Part shown: in pieces, positions 7,882-16,291 of the stretch
Layout: each line of letters starts with the position of its first letter
How positions within the stretch are numbered: the first letter of the stretch is position 1
From: Streptomyces ficellus
Lineage (GTDB): Bacteria; Actinomycetota; Actinomycetes; Streptomycetales; Streptomycetaceae
Assembly: GCF_009739905.1 (NCBI RefSeq)
Contig: NZ_CP034279.1
Coordinates: 806,001-870,000 of the forward strand
Length of the DNA stretch: 64,000 bases
Reading direction: 5' to 3'
Program-made: the position numbers and the translations under genes
Notes under the pieces: model-generated
What the model saw: only the letters and a program-made list of their open reading frames with translations
The model's database searches: none
What the model was told of the DNA's origin: nothing

Positions 7882-7953
7882 ATGCTGGGGATCGAAGATC
7901 GCCACCGGCCCCGCCGGGTGGCGCACAGGGCCGCCACTCGGAAAGGTCGAGCG

Positions 7954-10041
7954 ATGACGTCACACGTCCAGGACACCCGCGCCACCCAAGAGGCGGTCGG
8001 GCTCGGCGACGAGCTGGCCCAGGAGCGTGCGTACGTCGCGACGTGCCGCGAGGCGATGACCCGTCAGGTCGACGGCGCCCGGCACCAGGTGGTCGCGGGC
8101 GAGGACGTGTCGGGCGACGGCGCCGGCGCCGAGGTGCTCGGCCGGTACCTGCGCACCCGCGCACGGCGGATGGCGGAGGAGCCGGACGGCCCGCCGTTCT
8201 TCGGCCGGCTCGACTTCGCGGACTCGGAGGAGGCGGGCGACCACCGGCGCCAGCGCTACTACGTCGGCCGCAGGCGGGTCTCGGAGCACCCGGCCGCACC
8301 GCCACTGGTGATCGACTGGCGGGCTCCGGTCTCCCGCACCTACTACCAGGCGAGCGCCCGGGACCCGAGGGGAGTCGCGGCGCGGCGGCGCTTCGGGTGG
8401 GCGCCCGGGAGCCACGGCGCCCCGGAGGACCTCACCGGCCTGGAGGACGAGCACCTCGACCGGGCCGCCGCCCACGACAGCGCGGCGAGCGCCATCGTCG
8501 CGGCCGAGATCGAGCGGCCCCGCCTCGGCCCGATGCGTGACATCGCCGCCACCATCCAGCCCGAGCAGGACGACCTGGTCCGCGGCGAGCTGAACGAGTC
8601 GGTGTGCGTCCAGGGCGCGCCCGGCAGCGGCAAAACCGCCGTCGGCCTGCACCGCGCCGCCTACCTCCTCTACACGTTCCCCGAGCGGCTTCGCCGCGGC
8701 GGCCTGCTGATCATCGGCCCGAACCGCACCTTCCTGCGGTACATCTCGGAGGTGCTGCCCTCGCTCGGGGAGGTCGACATCGCCCAGCTCACGGTCGAGG
8801 ACGTGGTCGCCCGGCACCCGGTCCGGCGGGTGGACCCGGAGGAGGCCGCCGTCCTCAAGCACAGTGACCGCATGGCCACCGTGCTGGAACGCGCCCTGTA
8901 CGCCCGGGTCGCGCACCCGGTGGAGTCCATCGCCGTCACCGACGGCTCGTACCGCTGGCGGGTCGACTCCTCGGAGCTGGCCCGGGTCATCGACGAGGTA
9001 CGGGCCACGGGCGTCCCGTACGCGGTGGGCCGCGAGCACGTCCGTACGCGCGTGGTGGCACTGATCCAGCAGCAGGCCGAACGGCGGGCCGGCCCGAGAA
9101 GCGTCACCTGGGCCCGGAGGACCGGCCGCTCGAAGCCGGTCGCCGCACTGCTGGAGGCGGCGTGGCCGGTGGCGCGACCGGAGGAGGTCGTGGCCCGGCT
9201 GCTGAGCGACCCGGCGGCACTGGAGGCGGCGGCGGACGGTGTGTTCGACGCCGGCGAACAGCGGGCCCTGCTGTGGGCGGAGCCTCCGCGGTCCGAGAGG
9301 AGTGCCGCCTGGTCGGTCGCGGACATGCTGCTCCTGGACGAGGTCGCGGGGCTCGTCGAACGCCCCGACGGCTACGGCCATGTGGTCGTGGACGAGGCCC
9401 AGGACCTGTCGCCGATGCAGTGCCGGGCGATCGCCCGGCGCAGCGCGTTCGGCTCCCTGACGGTGCTCGGCGACCTCGCGCAGGCCACGGCGCCCTGGGC
9501 GGCGGGCAGTTGGCGGGAGCAGTTGGAGCACCTGGGCAAGGCGCGGGCCACGGTCGTCCCGCTGACCACCGGCTTCCGTGTCCCCGCCGCGGTGATGGAG
9601 CCGGCCAACCGGCTCGTGCGGGCCCTCGGCGTCGACGTGCCGCCGGCCCGCTCGCTCCGCCACGACGGCGAGCTGACGGTGAGCGCGGTCGACGACCTGG
9701 CGGGGGCGACCGTGGCGGCCGTCCGCGCGGCTCTCGACCGCGAGGGGTCGATCGCCGTCATCGCCGCCGACGGTGCGGTGGCCGCCCTCGCACAGGCCCT
9801 GCGCGCGGCCGGATTCGAGACGGCGACCGCCGAGGAGGTCGGCACGGCCAAGCGCGTGAGCGTGCTGCCCGCGACGGTGGTCAAGGGGCTGGAGTACGAC
9901 CACGTCGTCGTGGTCGAGCCGGCCGCGATCGTCGAGTCCGAGCGGCGCGGACTGCACCGGCTGTACGTGGTGGTGACGCGCGCGGTGTCCCGGCTCGACG
10001 TGCTGCACACCCGCCCGCTGCCGGAACCGCTCGCCGGGTGA
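7954..10041 (+). CDS. HelD-like RNA polymerase-associated superfamily 1 helicase
   Basis: 695 aa. The N-terminal coiled coil (ELAQERAYVATCREAM) is the secondary-channel arm typical of HelD. The superfamily 1 motor follows with Walker A GAPGSGKTAVGLHR, Walker B-like VVVDEAQDLSPMQ, a GFRVPAAVM segment and a C-terminal TVVKGLEYDHVVVVEP motif. HelD proteins bind RNA polymerase and release it from stalled complexes; the HelR subgroup in Streptomyces also displaces rifampicin. ATG 7954 has GGAAAGG about 7 nt upstream; an upstream in-frame ATG at 7882 lacks one. The TetR gene follows 57 bp later. Subgroup assignment to HelD or HelR needs a tree. Confidence 0.88.
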   Translation: MTSHVQDTRATQEAVGLGDELAQERAYVATCREAMTRQVDGARHQVVAGEDVSGDGAGAEVLGRYLRTRARRMAEEPDGPPFFGRLDFADSEEAGDHRRQRYYVGRRRVSEHPAAPPLVIDWRAPVSRTYYQASARDPRGVAARRRFGWAPGSHGAPEDLTGLEDEHLDRAAAHDSAASAIVAAEIERPRLGPMRDIAATIQPEQDDLVRGELNESVCVQGAPGSGKTAVGLHRAAYLLYTFPERLRRGGLLIIGPNRTFLRYISEVLPSLGEVDIAQLTVEDVVARHPVRRVDPEEAAVLKHSDRMATVLERALYARVAHPVESIAVTDGSYRWRVDSSELARVIDEVRATGVPYAVGREHVRTRVVALIQQQAERRAGPRSVTWARRTGRSKPVAALLEAAWPVARPEEVVARLLSDPAALEAAADGVFDAGEQRALLWAEPPRSERSAAWSVADMLLLDEVAGLVERPDGYGHVVVDEAQDLSPMQCRAIARRSAFGSLTVLGDLAQATAPWAAGSWREQLEHLGKARATVVPLTTGFRVPAAVMEPANRLVRALGVDVPPARSLRHDGELTVSAVDDLAGATVAAVRAALDREGSIAVIAADGAVAALAQALRAAGFETATAEEVGTAKRVSVLPATVVKGLEYDHVVVVEPAAIVESERRGLHRLYVVVTRAVSRLDVLHTRPLPEPLAG

Positions 10042-10050
10042 CAGTGCGCC

Positions 10051-10092
10051 AACCGGGTCTCCGAATTGCCCCGGTTTCGAGCGCGTTAGGAT
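10051..10092 (+). promoter_or_regulatory. Promoter and possible operator of the TetR gene
   Basis: TAGGAT (10087-10092) is a -10 box 6 nt before the GTG start, suggesting a leaderless mRNA; TTGCCC (10066-10071) is a possible -35 with short spacing. AACCGGG (10051-10057) and CCCGGTT (10070-10076) form a perfect 7-bp inverted repeat across the -35, as expected of a TetR autoregulatory site. Confidence 0.45.
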
Positions 10093-10098
10093 GCTGTG

Positions 10099-10749
10099 GT
10101 GAATGCGCCGATGGGCTTGCGGGAGCGCAAGAAGCAGCGAACGCGGGAGGCGATCTCCGACGCGGCGATCACGCTCTTCCTGGAGCACGGGTTCGACCAG
10201 GTGTCGGTCGCCGACATCGCGGCCGTCGCCGAGGTCTCCAAGCCCACGCTGTTCAAGTACTTCCCCACCAAGGAAGACCTGGTTGTGCACCGGTTCGCCG
10301 ACCATCTGGCGGAGAGCGGCACGGTGGTGGCGGAGCGGGCGCCGGGCGTGTCCGCGATCGACGCCCTGCACCAGCACTTCCTGGACGGGCTGGCGGCCCG
10401 GGACCCGATCACGGGGCTCAGCGACGACGAAGGCGTCCTGGCCTTCCACCGGCTCGTGTACTCGACGCCGAGCCTGGTGGCGCGGGTCGGCCAGCACCTG
10501 GCCCAGGCCGAGGACGTACTGGCCGGGGCCTTGAAAGACGCGCTCGACCCGGACCGCGACATCACCCCCGCCCTCCTGGCCGGCCAGGTCGTCGCCACGC
10601 AGCGCGTCCTGGCGTCGGTCAACTGGCAGCGCGTCGTCGCCGGCCGGTCCGCGGACGAGGTCCACCCCGAGGCGGTGGCCGACGCGGACCACGCCTTCGC
10701 CCTCCTGCGGCACGGCTTGGCCGGGGCCCGGTCGGCCGGACGGGCGTAA
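10099..10749 (+). CDS. TetR family transcriptional repressor
   Basis: 216 aa. N-terminal helix-turn-helix of the TetR type: REAISDAAITLFLEHGFDQ, then VSVADIAAVAEVSKPTLFKYF, the recognition helix being SKPTLFKYF. The C-terminal ligand-binding/dimerisation half is variable and gives no clue to the ligand. It starts at GTG 10099 (an adjacent GTG at 10096 is possible) at or next to the predicted transcription start. It lies 57 bp after the HelD-like gene on the same strand and may control itself and that gene. There is no transporter next to it. Confidence 0.9.
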   Translation: MNAPMGLRERKKQRTREAISDAAITLFLEHGFDQVSVADIAAVAEVSKPTLFKYFPTKEDLVVHRFADHLAESGTVVAERAPGVSAIDALHQHFLDGLAARDPITGLSDDEGVLAFHRLVYSTPSLVARVGQHLAQAEDVLAGALKDALDPDRDITPALLAGQVVATQRVLASVNWQRVVAGRSADEVHPEAVADADHAFALLRHGLAGARSAGRA

Positions 10750-10920
10750 CAGCCTCGCGCGTGCCCGCCGCTTCCCGGGGCGCCTCGCTCCTCGGGGCGG
10801 CTTCGCTTCCCGGGGCGGCCTCGGCGGGGTGTGGTGTCCAGGGGCTGAGACCGGCGGCCGGTTCCTTCGTCCATACCTACCAACCGGCTCTCATCCGCCA
10901 TGGACAGTCCCACGACTTTC

Positions 10921-10950
10921 TTGCAGATGCGGTCCGATCAGCCATAACGT
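10921..10950 (+). promoter_or_regulatory. Promoter of the Mop-domain regulator (leaderless)
   Basis: TTGCAG (10921-10926), an 18-nt spacer and TAACGT (10945-10950) form a vegetative-type promoter. The ATG at 10958 is 7 nt past the -10 and has no ribosome binding site, so the transcript is probably leaderless. Confidence 0.5.
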
Positions 10951-10957
10951 GTCGCAT

Positions 10958-11347
10958 ATGCAGTCCTACACCATCGGTCAGGCCGCGCGTCTGCTGGGCG
11001 TCAGCGCCGACACCGCGCGGCGCTGGGCGGACGCGGGCAGGGTCGCCACGCACCGCGACGAGAGCGGGCGGCGCGTGATCGACGGCAAGTCGCTGGCCGC
11101 GTTCTCCGTGGAGATCGCGCAGAGCGAGGACGAGGACGCCTCCTACACCTCGGCGCGCAACTCGTTCCCCGGGATCGTCACGGACGTCAAGCTCGGCGAC
11201 GTCGCGGCCCAGGTCACCATCCAGGCCGGTCCGCACCGGCTGGTGTCCCTCCTCACCCGCGAGGCCGTGGAGGAACTGGGACTGGAAGTCGGCATGCAGG
11301 CCACCGCCCGCGTGAAGTCGACCAGCGTGCACATCGACCGCACCTGA
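10958..11347 (+). CDS. Molybdate-responsive HTH-Mop (TOBE) protein
   Basis: 129 aa. N-terminal excisionase/MerR-like helix-turn-helix (YTIGQAARLLGVSADTARRWADAGRV) joined to a Mop/TOBE domain (about residues 62-129: ARNSFPGIVTDVKLGDVAAQVTI to ARVKSTSVHIDR). Mop domains bind molybdate or tungstate oxyanions. Together with modA 88 bp downstream and the ModB-ModC fusion beyond, it most likely regulates or buffers molybdate uptake. Expected to act in the cytoplasm as a dimer or higher oligomer. Start taken from the leaderless promoter geometry. Confidence 0.88.
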   Translation: MQSYTIGQAARLLGVSADTARRWADAGRVATHRDESGRRVIDGKSLAAFSVEIAQSEDEDASYTSARNSFPGIVTDVKLGDVAAQVTIQAGPHRLVSLLTREAVEELGLEVGMQATARVKSTSVHIDRT

Positions 11348-11435
11348 CTCACACGCAACACCGAGACACCTCGGCCGTCGGCGCGACCGGCCTCTCCTCC
11401 GCACCTTCCGTTCGTCCCAAGGAGTCCCGACTCTC

Positions 11436-12245
11436 ATGTCCCTCTCGCTCACCGGGCGTCGTGCCGCCGCCACCGTCCTCGCCGCGGCCCTGCTCGTCCC
11501 GCTCGCCGCCTGCGGAAACGACGACACCAGGAAGGACGGCGGCGCGTCGACGGGATCCGGCTCGGCGAAGGCCGCCGCCGGGGCCGACCTCACGGTCCTC
11601 GCCGCCGCCTCGCTCACCGACGTGTTCAAGACGGCGGGTGCCGCGTACGAGAAGTCCCACCCCGGCACGAAGATCACCTTCTCCTTCGCCGGTTCGCAGG
11701 AGCTCGTCGCCCAGGTGACGCAGGGCTCCCCCGCCGACGCCCTGGTCACCGCCGACACCAAGAGCATGGACAAGGTGAGGGCCGACACCGGCACGCCGAC
11801 GGTCATCGCGAAGAACCGGCTCGTCGTCGCCACCGGCGAGGGCAACCCCCACAAGGTCGACGACCTGAAGGACCTCGCGGGCCCCGAGCTCAAGGTGGTC
11901 CTCGCCGCCCCGGAGGTCCCCGCCGGGAAGTACAGCAGGCAGATCCTCGACGCCCGGAAGATCACGGTGGAGCCGGTCTCGCTGGAGCCGAACGTGCGCG
12001 CCGTGCTCAGCAAGGTCGAGCTGGGCGAGGCCGACGCCGGTCTCGTCTACCGGACCGACGCCGAGAGCGCCGAGGACAAGGTCGACGCGGTCGAGATCCC
12101 CGACGCCCAGAACGCCGTCGCCCAGTACCCGGCCGCCACCCTGAAGGGCTCGAAGAACGCCGAGGCCGCGGCCGCCTTCGTGGCCTGGCTGTCCTCGCCG
12201 GAGGGCCAGAAGATCCTTCAGGACGCCGGGTTCCAGAAGCCGTAA
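11436..12245 (+). CDS. modA: Molybdate ABC transporter substrate-binding lipoprotein ModA
   Basis: 269 aa. Lipoprotein signal ending LAACG (Cys near residue 26), then a type II periplasmic-binding fold beginning DLTVLAAASLTDVFK, the canonical ModA opening, with FAGSQELVAQVTQGSPADALVTAD forming the oxyanion pocket and LVVATGEGNP later. It captures molybdate or tungstate outside the membrane and delivers it to the permease. AAGGAG lies 12 nt before the ATG. The ModB-ModC fusion follows 73 bp downstream. C-terminal EGQKILQDAGFQKP is typical of the family. Confidence 0.94.
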   Translation: MSLSLTGRRAAATVLAAALLVPLAACGNDDTRKDGGASTGSGSAKAAAGADLTVLAAASLTDVFKTAGAAYEKSHPGTKITFSFAGSQELVAQVTQGSPADALVTADTKSMDKVRADTGTPTVIAKNRLVVATGEGNPHKVDDLKDLAGPELKVVLAAPEVPAGKYSRQILDARKITVEPVSLEPNVRAVLSKVELGEADAGLVYRTDAESAEDKVDAVEIPDAQNAVAQYPAATLKGSKNAEAAAAFVAWLSSPEGQKILQDAGFQKP

Positions 12246-12301
12246 CGGACCGGACCCGGTATTCGACACCCGAACCCTGATCCCTGATCCCTGGGGCAGC
12301 G

Positions 12302-12335
12302 ATGAAACGAGCAGCCGGATGAGACGAGCAGCCGT
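12302..12335 (+). repeat. 17-bp tandem duplication at the modBC start, creating a 6-codon upstream ORF
   Basis: Two near-identical 17-bp copies, ATGAAACGAGCAGCCGG and ATGAGACGAGCAGCCGT, lie head to tail. The first reads M-K-R-A-A-G-stop, and its TGA overlaps the ATG (12319) of the modBC frame as ATGA. The duplication thus makes a minicistron that could couple or dampen translation of the transporter. Just before it, CTGATCCCTGATCCCT is another short duplication. Confidence 0.6.
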
Positions 12336-14322
12336 ACGCACGCCCACCGCCCGTCCGCCGCTCACCCTCGCGGTGCCCGCGCTCCTGGCCGTGGCGTTCC
12401 TGGCCCTCCCCCTGGTCGGGATCCTCGCCCGGACGGAGTGGGGCGAGCTCGCCGGTCACCTGAGCTCGCCCGGCACGGTCGAGGCCCTGAAGCTGTCGCT
12501 CGTCGTCTCCTTCTGGGCGCTCGGGATCTCGCTGCTGCTCGGCATCCCACTGGCCTGGCTGCTGGCCCGGGTGCCCTTTCCGGGCAAGGCGGTCGTGCGC
12601 TCGCTGGTGTTGCTGCCCATGGTGCTGCCGCCGACCGTCGGCGGTGTGGCGCTGCTGCTCGGGTTCGGCCGGCGGGGGCTGCTCGGGCCGTGGCTGGAGG
12701 ACACGTTCGGCATCACGCTGCCGTTCCACACGTCCGGTGCCGTGCTCGCCGCGACGTTCGTCGCCATGCCCTTCCTGGTCATCAGCCTGGAGGGCGCGCT
12801 CGGCGGACTGCGCCCGCGTTACGAGGAGACGGCGGCCTCCCTGGGCGCCTCACCGGTACGGGTGTTCTTCACCGTCACGCTGCCCATGGTGGCGCCGGGG
12901 GTCATCGCGGGGGCTGCCCTCACCTGGGCGCGGGCCCTCGGCGAGTTCGGCGCCACCATCACCTTCGCCGGCAACCTCCCCGGCGCCACCCAGACCCTGC
13001 CGTTGCAGGTCTATCTGCTGCTCCAGGACGAACCGGAGGCCGCGACCTCGGTCTCGCTCCTGCTGCTCGCCATCGCCATGGCCGTCCTGGTCGCCCTGCG
13101 AGGGCGGTGGACCGGCGGCCCCGCCGACCGTGCGCGCCGCGCCGTGCCCGAGACCGGCGCGGGCCGGGGCGCGGGCCCGGCAAAGGCCCCGGTCACGGAA
13201 GCCGTCCCCGACCCGGTCACGGCCGAGCCCGCGGGCGGGGCGGCGGTCGGGCCGGTCGTCGGGGACACGGCCGGGCCGCCCGGTGAGCGCTGGCCGATGC
13301 GTGCCGACGTCACCGGCTTCACCCGCCTCACCCTCGACGCCGAGCCCGGCACCACCATCGCCGTCGTCGGTCCCAACGGCGCCGGCAAGACCACCCTGCT
13401 CCGCGCCCTCCTCGGGCTCACCCCCCGGGCGCACGCGCGCCTCACCCTCGGGGACACCGACGTCACCGCGCTGCCCCCGCACCTCAGGCGCGTCGCGTGG
13501 GTGCCGCAGGACGGCGCCCTGTTCCCGCATATGACGGCCGTCGCCAACACCGCGTACGGGCTGCGCGTGCAGGGCGTCGCCCGTGCGGAGGCCCGGCGCG
13601 AGGCCCAGGGCTGGCTCGACCGCCTCGGGGTCGGCCACCTGGCGCACCGCAGGCCCGCACAGTTGTCCGGCGGGCAGGCGGGCCGGGTCGCCCTGGCCCG
13701 TGCCCTGGCCGCCCGCCCCCGGCTCCTCGTGCTCGACGAACCGCTCGCCGCGCTCGACCAGACCACCCGCGCCCACGTCCGTCACACCCTGCGCACCCAC
13801 CTCGCCGGTTTCGGCGGCGTGTGCCTCATCGTCACGCACGACCCGGTGGAGGCGGTGTCCCTCGCCGACCGCGTGCTCGTCCTGGACGAAGGACGTGCCC
13901 TGCAGGAGGACTCGCCCAGCGAGGTGACCCGTCACCCCCGCTCGCCGTGGGTGGCCCGGATGCTCGGCCGCAACGCCTGGCCCGGTACGGCCACCCCGGA
14001 CGGCCTCGCGCTGGACGGTGGCGGCACCCTGGTCGCGGCCGAACCGGCGCCGGCGGGCACCCCGGCGCTCGCGATCGTGGCGCCCGAGGCGGTGTCCGTC
14101 CACCGCGAGAAGCCCGCGGGCAGCCCCCGCAACGTCTGGCCCGGCACCGTACGCGAGATCACCAGCAGCGGCAGCCGGCTGCGGGTCCTGATCACCTCCG
14201 ACCGGGCGCCCGACCTCGTCGCCGAGATCACCCCGCAGGCCGCCGCCGAACTCGGCCTGGTGGACGGGGCATCGGTGTGGACCAGTGTGAAGGCGACGGA
14301 GACGACCGTCGTGGCCCTCTGA
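12319..14322 (+). CDS. modBC: Molybdate ABC transporter permease-ATPase fusion (ModB-ModC)
   Basis: 667 aa. Residues 1-265 are a ModB permease with about five to six membrane segments and the EAA loop (EETAASLGASPVRVFF, then TLPMVAPGV). After a ~60-residue Pro/Gly/Ala-rich linker comes ModC: Walker A GPNGAGKTTLLR, Q-loop VPQDGALFPHM, signature LSGGQAGR, Walker B RLLVLDEPLAALD and the H-loop THD. A C-terminal TOBE domain (about 590-667) should bind molybdate for feedback inhibition. Fusion of the two subunits into one chain is seen in some actinomycetes, whereas in most bacteria they are separate. Start at ATG 12319, possibly coupled to the upstream minicistron. Confidence 0.92.
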   Translation: MRRAAVRTPTARPPLTLAVPALLAVAFLALPLVGILARTEWGELAGHLSSPGTVEALKLSLVVSFWALGISLLLGIPLAWLLARVPFPGKAVVRSLVLLPMVLPPTVGGVALLLGFGRRGLLGPWLEDTFGITLPFHTSGAVLAATFVAMPFLVISLEGALGGLRPRYEETAASLGASPVRVFFTVTLPMVAPGVIAGAALTWARALGEFGATITFAGNLPGATQTLPLQVYLLLQDEPEAATSVSLLLLAIAMAVLVALRGRWTGGPADRARRAVPETGAGRGAGPAKAPVTEAVPDPVTAEPAGGAAVGPVVGDTAGPPGERWPMRADVTGFTRLTLDAEPGTTIAVVGPNGAGKTTLLRALLGLTPRAHARLTLGDTDVTALPPHLRRVAWVPQDGALFPHMTAVANTAYGLRVQGVARAEARREAQGWLDRLGVGHLAHRRPAQLSGGQAGRVALARALAARPRLLVLDEPLAALDQTTRAHVRHTLRTHLAGFGGVCLIVTHDPVEAVSLADRVLVLDEGRALQEDSPSEVTRHPRSPWVARMLGRNAWPGTATPDGLALDGGGTLVAAEPAPAGTPALAIVAPEAVSVHREKPAGSPRNVWPGTVREITSSGSRLRVLITSDRAPDLVAEITPQAAAELGLVDGASVWTSVKATETTVVAL

Positions 14323-14402
14323 GGCCTCAGGCGGGTGTGTCGGGCGTGGCGGGATGCGGCGGACCGCAGGGCGGCGGGCAGGTCGCGGTCGCGGGGCGTG
14401 CG

Positions 14403-14546
14403 GCGCCGGGGTTCGGGGCGCCAGGTGGCGACCAGGGCGCCGGCCAGCAGCAGTTCGGCGATGTCGCCCCCGTAGTACATGATCTCGGCGATGGCCCGGA
14501 CCCAGCCGGCCAGCACGGCGAACGAACGTGTCCGTGGGGGGAGCAA
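14403..14546 (-). pseudogene. Remnant of a CtaG-type cytochrome c oxidase assembly protein
   Basis: On the minus strand, about 48 codons read MLPPRTRSFAVLAGWVRAIA then EIMYYGGDIAELLLAGALVATW. The MYYGGDxAELLLA pattern is the last membrane segment of CtaG/caa3-type assembly proteins in actinomycetes. The rest of the ~300-aa protein is absent: upstream on this strand lies the PLC gene in the opposite direction. The frame runs on into sequence antisense to modBC. This looks like a truncated relic; a small functional membrane protein is less likely. Confidence 0.5.
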
Positions 14547-14563
14547 ATCCAGGGCACGCGCGC

Positions 14564-14569
14564 TACCCT
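14564..14569 (+). promoter_or_regulatory. -10 box of the PLC-like gene (leaderless)
   Basis: TACCCT ends 6 nt before the ATG at 14576 and there is no ribosome binding site in between, which fits a leaderless transcript. No clear -35 is seen. Confidence 0.4.
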
Positions 14570-14575
14570 CCGCGC

Positions 14576-15637
14576 ATGGTTGACATGCCCATGTTGCACA
14601 CGCGGCTGCGTCGGCACTCCGTCGTCTGCCTCCTGCTCCTCGCCCTCCTGGGCACCACGACCGGTGCGGCCGGAGCGACGACCGCGCCCGCCGCCCAGGG
14701 CACGACGGCCGCCGCCGCGTCCGCGGGCACGCGCGCGTCCGACGCCGCCAGGGCCCGGTGGGGCGAGCGCCGGCTCGACGAGGTGAGCTTCCTGACCACC
14801 CACAACGCCTTCACCAACTACGAGGACTCCCGCTGGAGTTCGGCGAACCAGGCCGAGTCGGTGCGCAACCAGCTGGGCAACGGCGTCCGGGGGCTGAGCC
14901 TGGACGCGCACTGGTACGAACGCAGCACCTGGCTGTGCGTCATCAGCTTCGGCAGCGACTGCTACCCCAGTGACGTGTATCTGTGCCACGGTGGGTGCAA
15001 GACCTTCGCGGGTGTCACCTACGCGCTGCCGCGGCAGTCTTTCCACGGCACGATGCAGACCGTGGTGGACTTCCTGGCCGCCCATCCGCAGGAGGTCGTG
15101 ACCGTCTTCCTCGAGGACTACGTCAGCGCCGGGCAGCTGGAGAACTCCCTCGGAAGGGTCAGGGGGCTGCCGCAGATGCTGTTCCGCGCGGACGAGTGGG
15201 ACGTACGGCAGAAGGGGTGGCCGAAGGTGGCCGACCTCGTCACGGCCGGCAAGCGGCTTCTGATCTTCTCCGACCGGTCCGACCGCGAGCACCTGGGCGT
15301 CATGTACGACAGGTCCTGGACGGTCAGCAACTTCTGGAGCCTGGGGGACCTGGGCGACGACCTCTCATGCGTCAGCCGCTGGCCGGACGTGCCGCTGGAC
15401 CGCGAGGAGCCCGGCTTCCGGCGGCTGTTCACGATGAGCCACCACCGCAACGTACCCACCGTCCTCACCGCCGGCCTGGACAACGGCACCAAGCTGAGGA
15501 ACCGCATCGCCGACCGGTGCCGGCCCGCCACCGGCGGGCGCGACCCGAACTTCGTCTCCGTGGACTTCCACCGGCAGTCGGACGGCAGCGGCCACTCCCC
15601 CGCCTCCGTCGTCGCGGAGCTCAACACCCGCCCCTGA
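14576..15637 (+). CDS. Secreted PI-PLC X-domain-like phosphodiesterase
   Basis: 353 aa with a Sec-type signal peptide (basic RLRRHS, hydrophobic VVCLLLLALLG, cleavage probably in the Ala-rich stretch by about residue 45). The mature part has a TIM-barrel phospholipase C-like start, FLTTHNAFTNYE, then RGLSLDAHWY and CHGGC, with the first His and later acidic/His residues in the positions expected of PI-PLC X domains. Family members cleave phosphoinositide or glycerophosphodiester-type substrates outside the cell. Four or more cysteines suggest disulfides. The product is about 35 kDa after processing. Confidence 0.82.
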   Translation: MVDMPMLHTRLRRHSVVCLLLLALLGTTTGAAGATTAPAAQGTTAAAASAGTRASDAARARWGERRLDEVSFLTTHNAFTNYEDSRWSSANQAESVRNQLGNGVRGLSLDAHWYERSTWLCVISFGSDCYPSDVYLCHGGCKTFAGVTYALPRQSFHGTMQTVVDFLAAHPQEVVTVFLEDYVSAGQLENSLGRVRGLPQMLFRADEWDVRQKGWPKVADLVTAGKRLLIFSDRSDREHLGVMYDRSWTVSNFWSLGDLGDDLSCVSRWPDVPLDREEPGFRRLFTMSHHRNVPTVLTAGLDNGTKLRNRIADRCRPATGGRDPNFVSVDFHRQSDGSGHSPASVVAELNTRP

Positions 15638-15734
15638 CGGGTGGCCGGGTGTCGTCCCGGCCGCGGCCGGTGTACAGCTGGGTGCAGGCGCGGGACGTAC
15701 GCGCCTGCACCCGGAGGCCGGAGGTCGGAGGGCC

Positions 15735-16193
15735 ATGTCAGGACAGTTCGAAGCCACGGTACGCGTCGACCGCCCCGTCGAGGCGGTGTTCGACTACCTC
15801 TCCGACGGGCGCAACGACCCGCAGTTCAGCCCCCGGGTCCAGCGCATCGAGCGGATCCCGGACGCCCCGACCACCCTGGGCACCGTCTTCCGCAGCACCG
15901 TGAAGGACGCCGGGATGACGACCGCCAGGGAATTCCGCATCACGGCCCTCGAAGCGCCGAGGACCATCCGGTGGGCCGAGGTGTCGAAGAACCTCGTGAC
16001 GGCGCGGGAGGGCGGCTACGACCTGGAGGCGCTGGCGGACGGCGGGACCCGGGTACGCCTCTTCAACGTGCTGGAGGGCCACGGGCTCGGCAAGCTCCTG
16101 GTGGGCCTCGCGCTGGTCGCCGCCCGCAAGGACGCCGAAGCGTTCGGCGCCCGGATCAAGGCGGCGGCCGAGGCGGCGATCGCACCGCGCTGA
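15735..16193 (+). CDS. SRPBCC (START-like) family protein
   Basis: 152 aa. The opening QFEATVRVDRPVEAVFDYLSD and the long C-terminal helix (KDAEAFGARIKAAAEAA) are characteristic of the SRPBCC/polyketide cyclase-like fold, which binds hydrophobic ligands in a deep cavity. No catalytic residues can be assigned. GGAGG lies 4 nt before the ATG. It is monocistronic as far as can be seen. Confidence 0.85.
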   Translation: MSGQFEATVRVDRPVEAVFDYLSDGRNDPQFSPRVQRIERIPDAPTTLGTVFRSTVKDAGMTTAREFRITALEAPRTIRWAEVSKNLVTAREGGYDLEALADGGTRVRLFNVLEGHGLGKLLVGLALVAARKDAEAFGARIKAAAEAAIAPR

Positions 16194-16197
16194 CCCG

Positions 16198-16233
16198 GGC
16201 CAGGGCTCGGGCTCGGGCCAGGGCTCGGGTTCG
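16198..16233. repeat. GC-rich short tandem repeat (GGGCTC/GGGCCA units)
   Basis: Repeats of GGGCTCGGGC and GGGCCAGGGCTC lie directly after the SRPBCC stop codon in the convergent gap before the flavodoxin-fold gene. No hairpin of terminator quality is evident. Confidence 0.55.
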
Positions 16234-16291
16234 CGCCCGGTACGCCGCCCGGTCGGGCGCCTGGCCGGGAGCGGGGCCGGCCCACGGGGCG

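Noticed and set aside
7960-10713. A 917-codon open frame antisense to the HelD-like and TetR genes
   Set aside because: Covers two clear genes on the other strand and their promoter; shadow frame.
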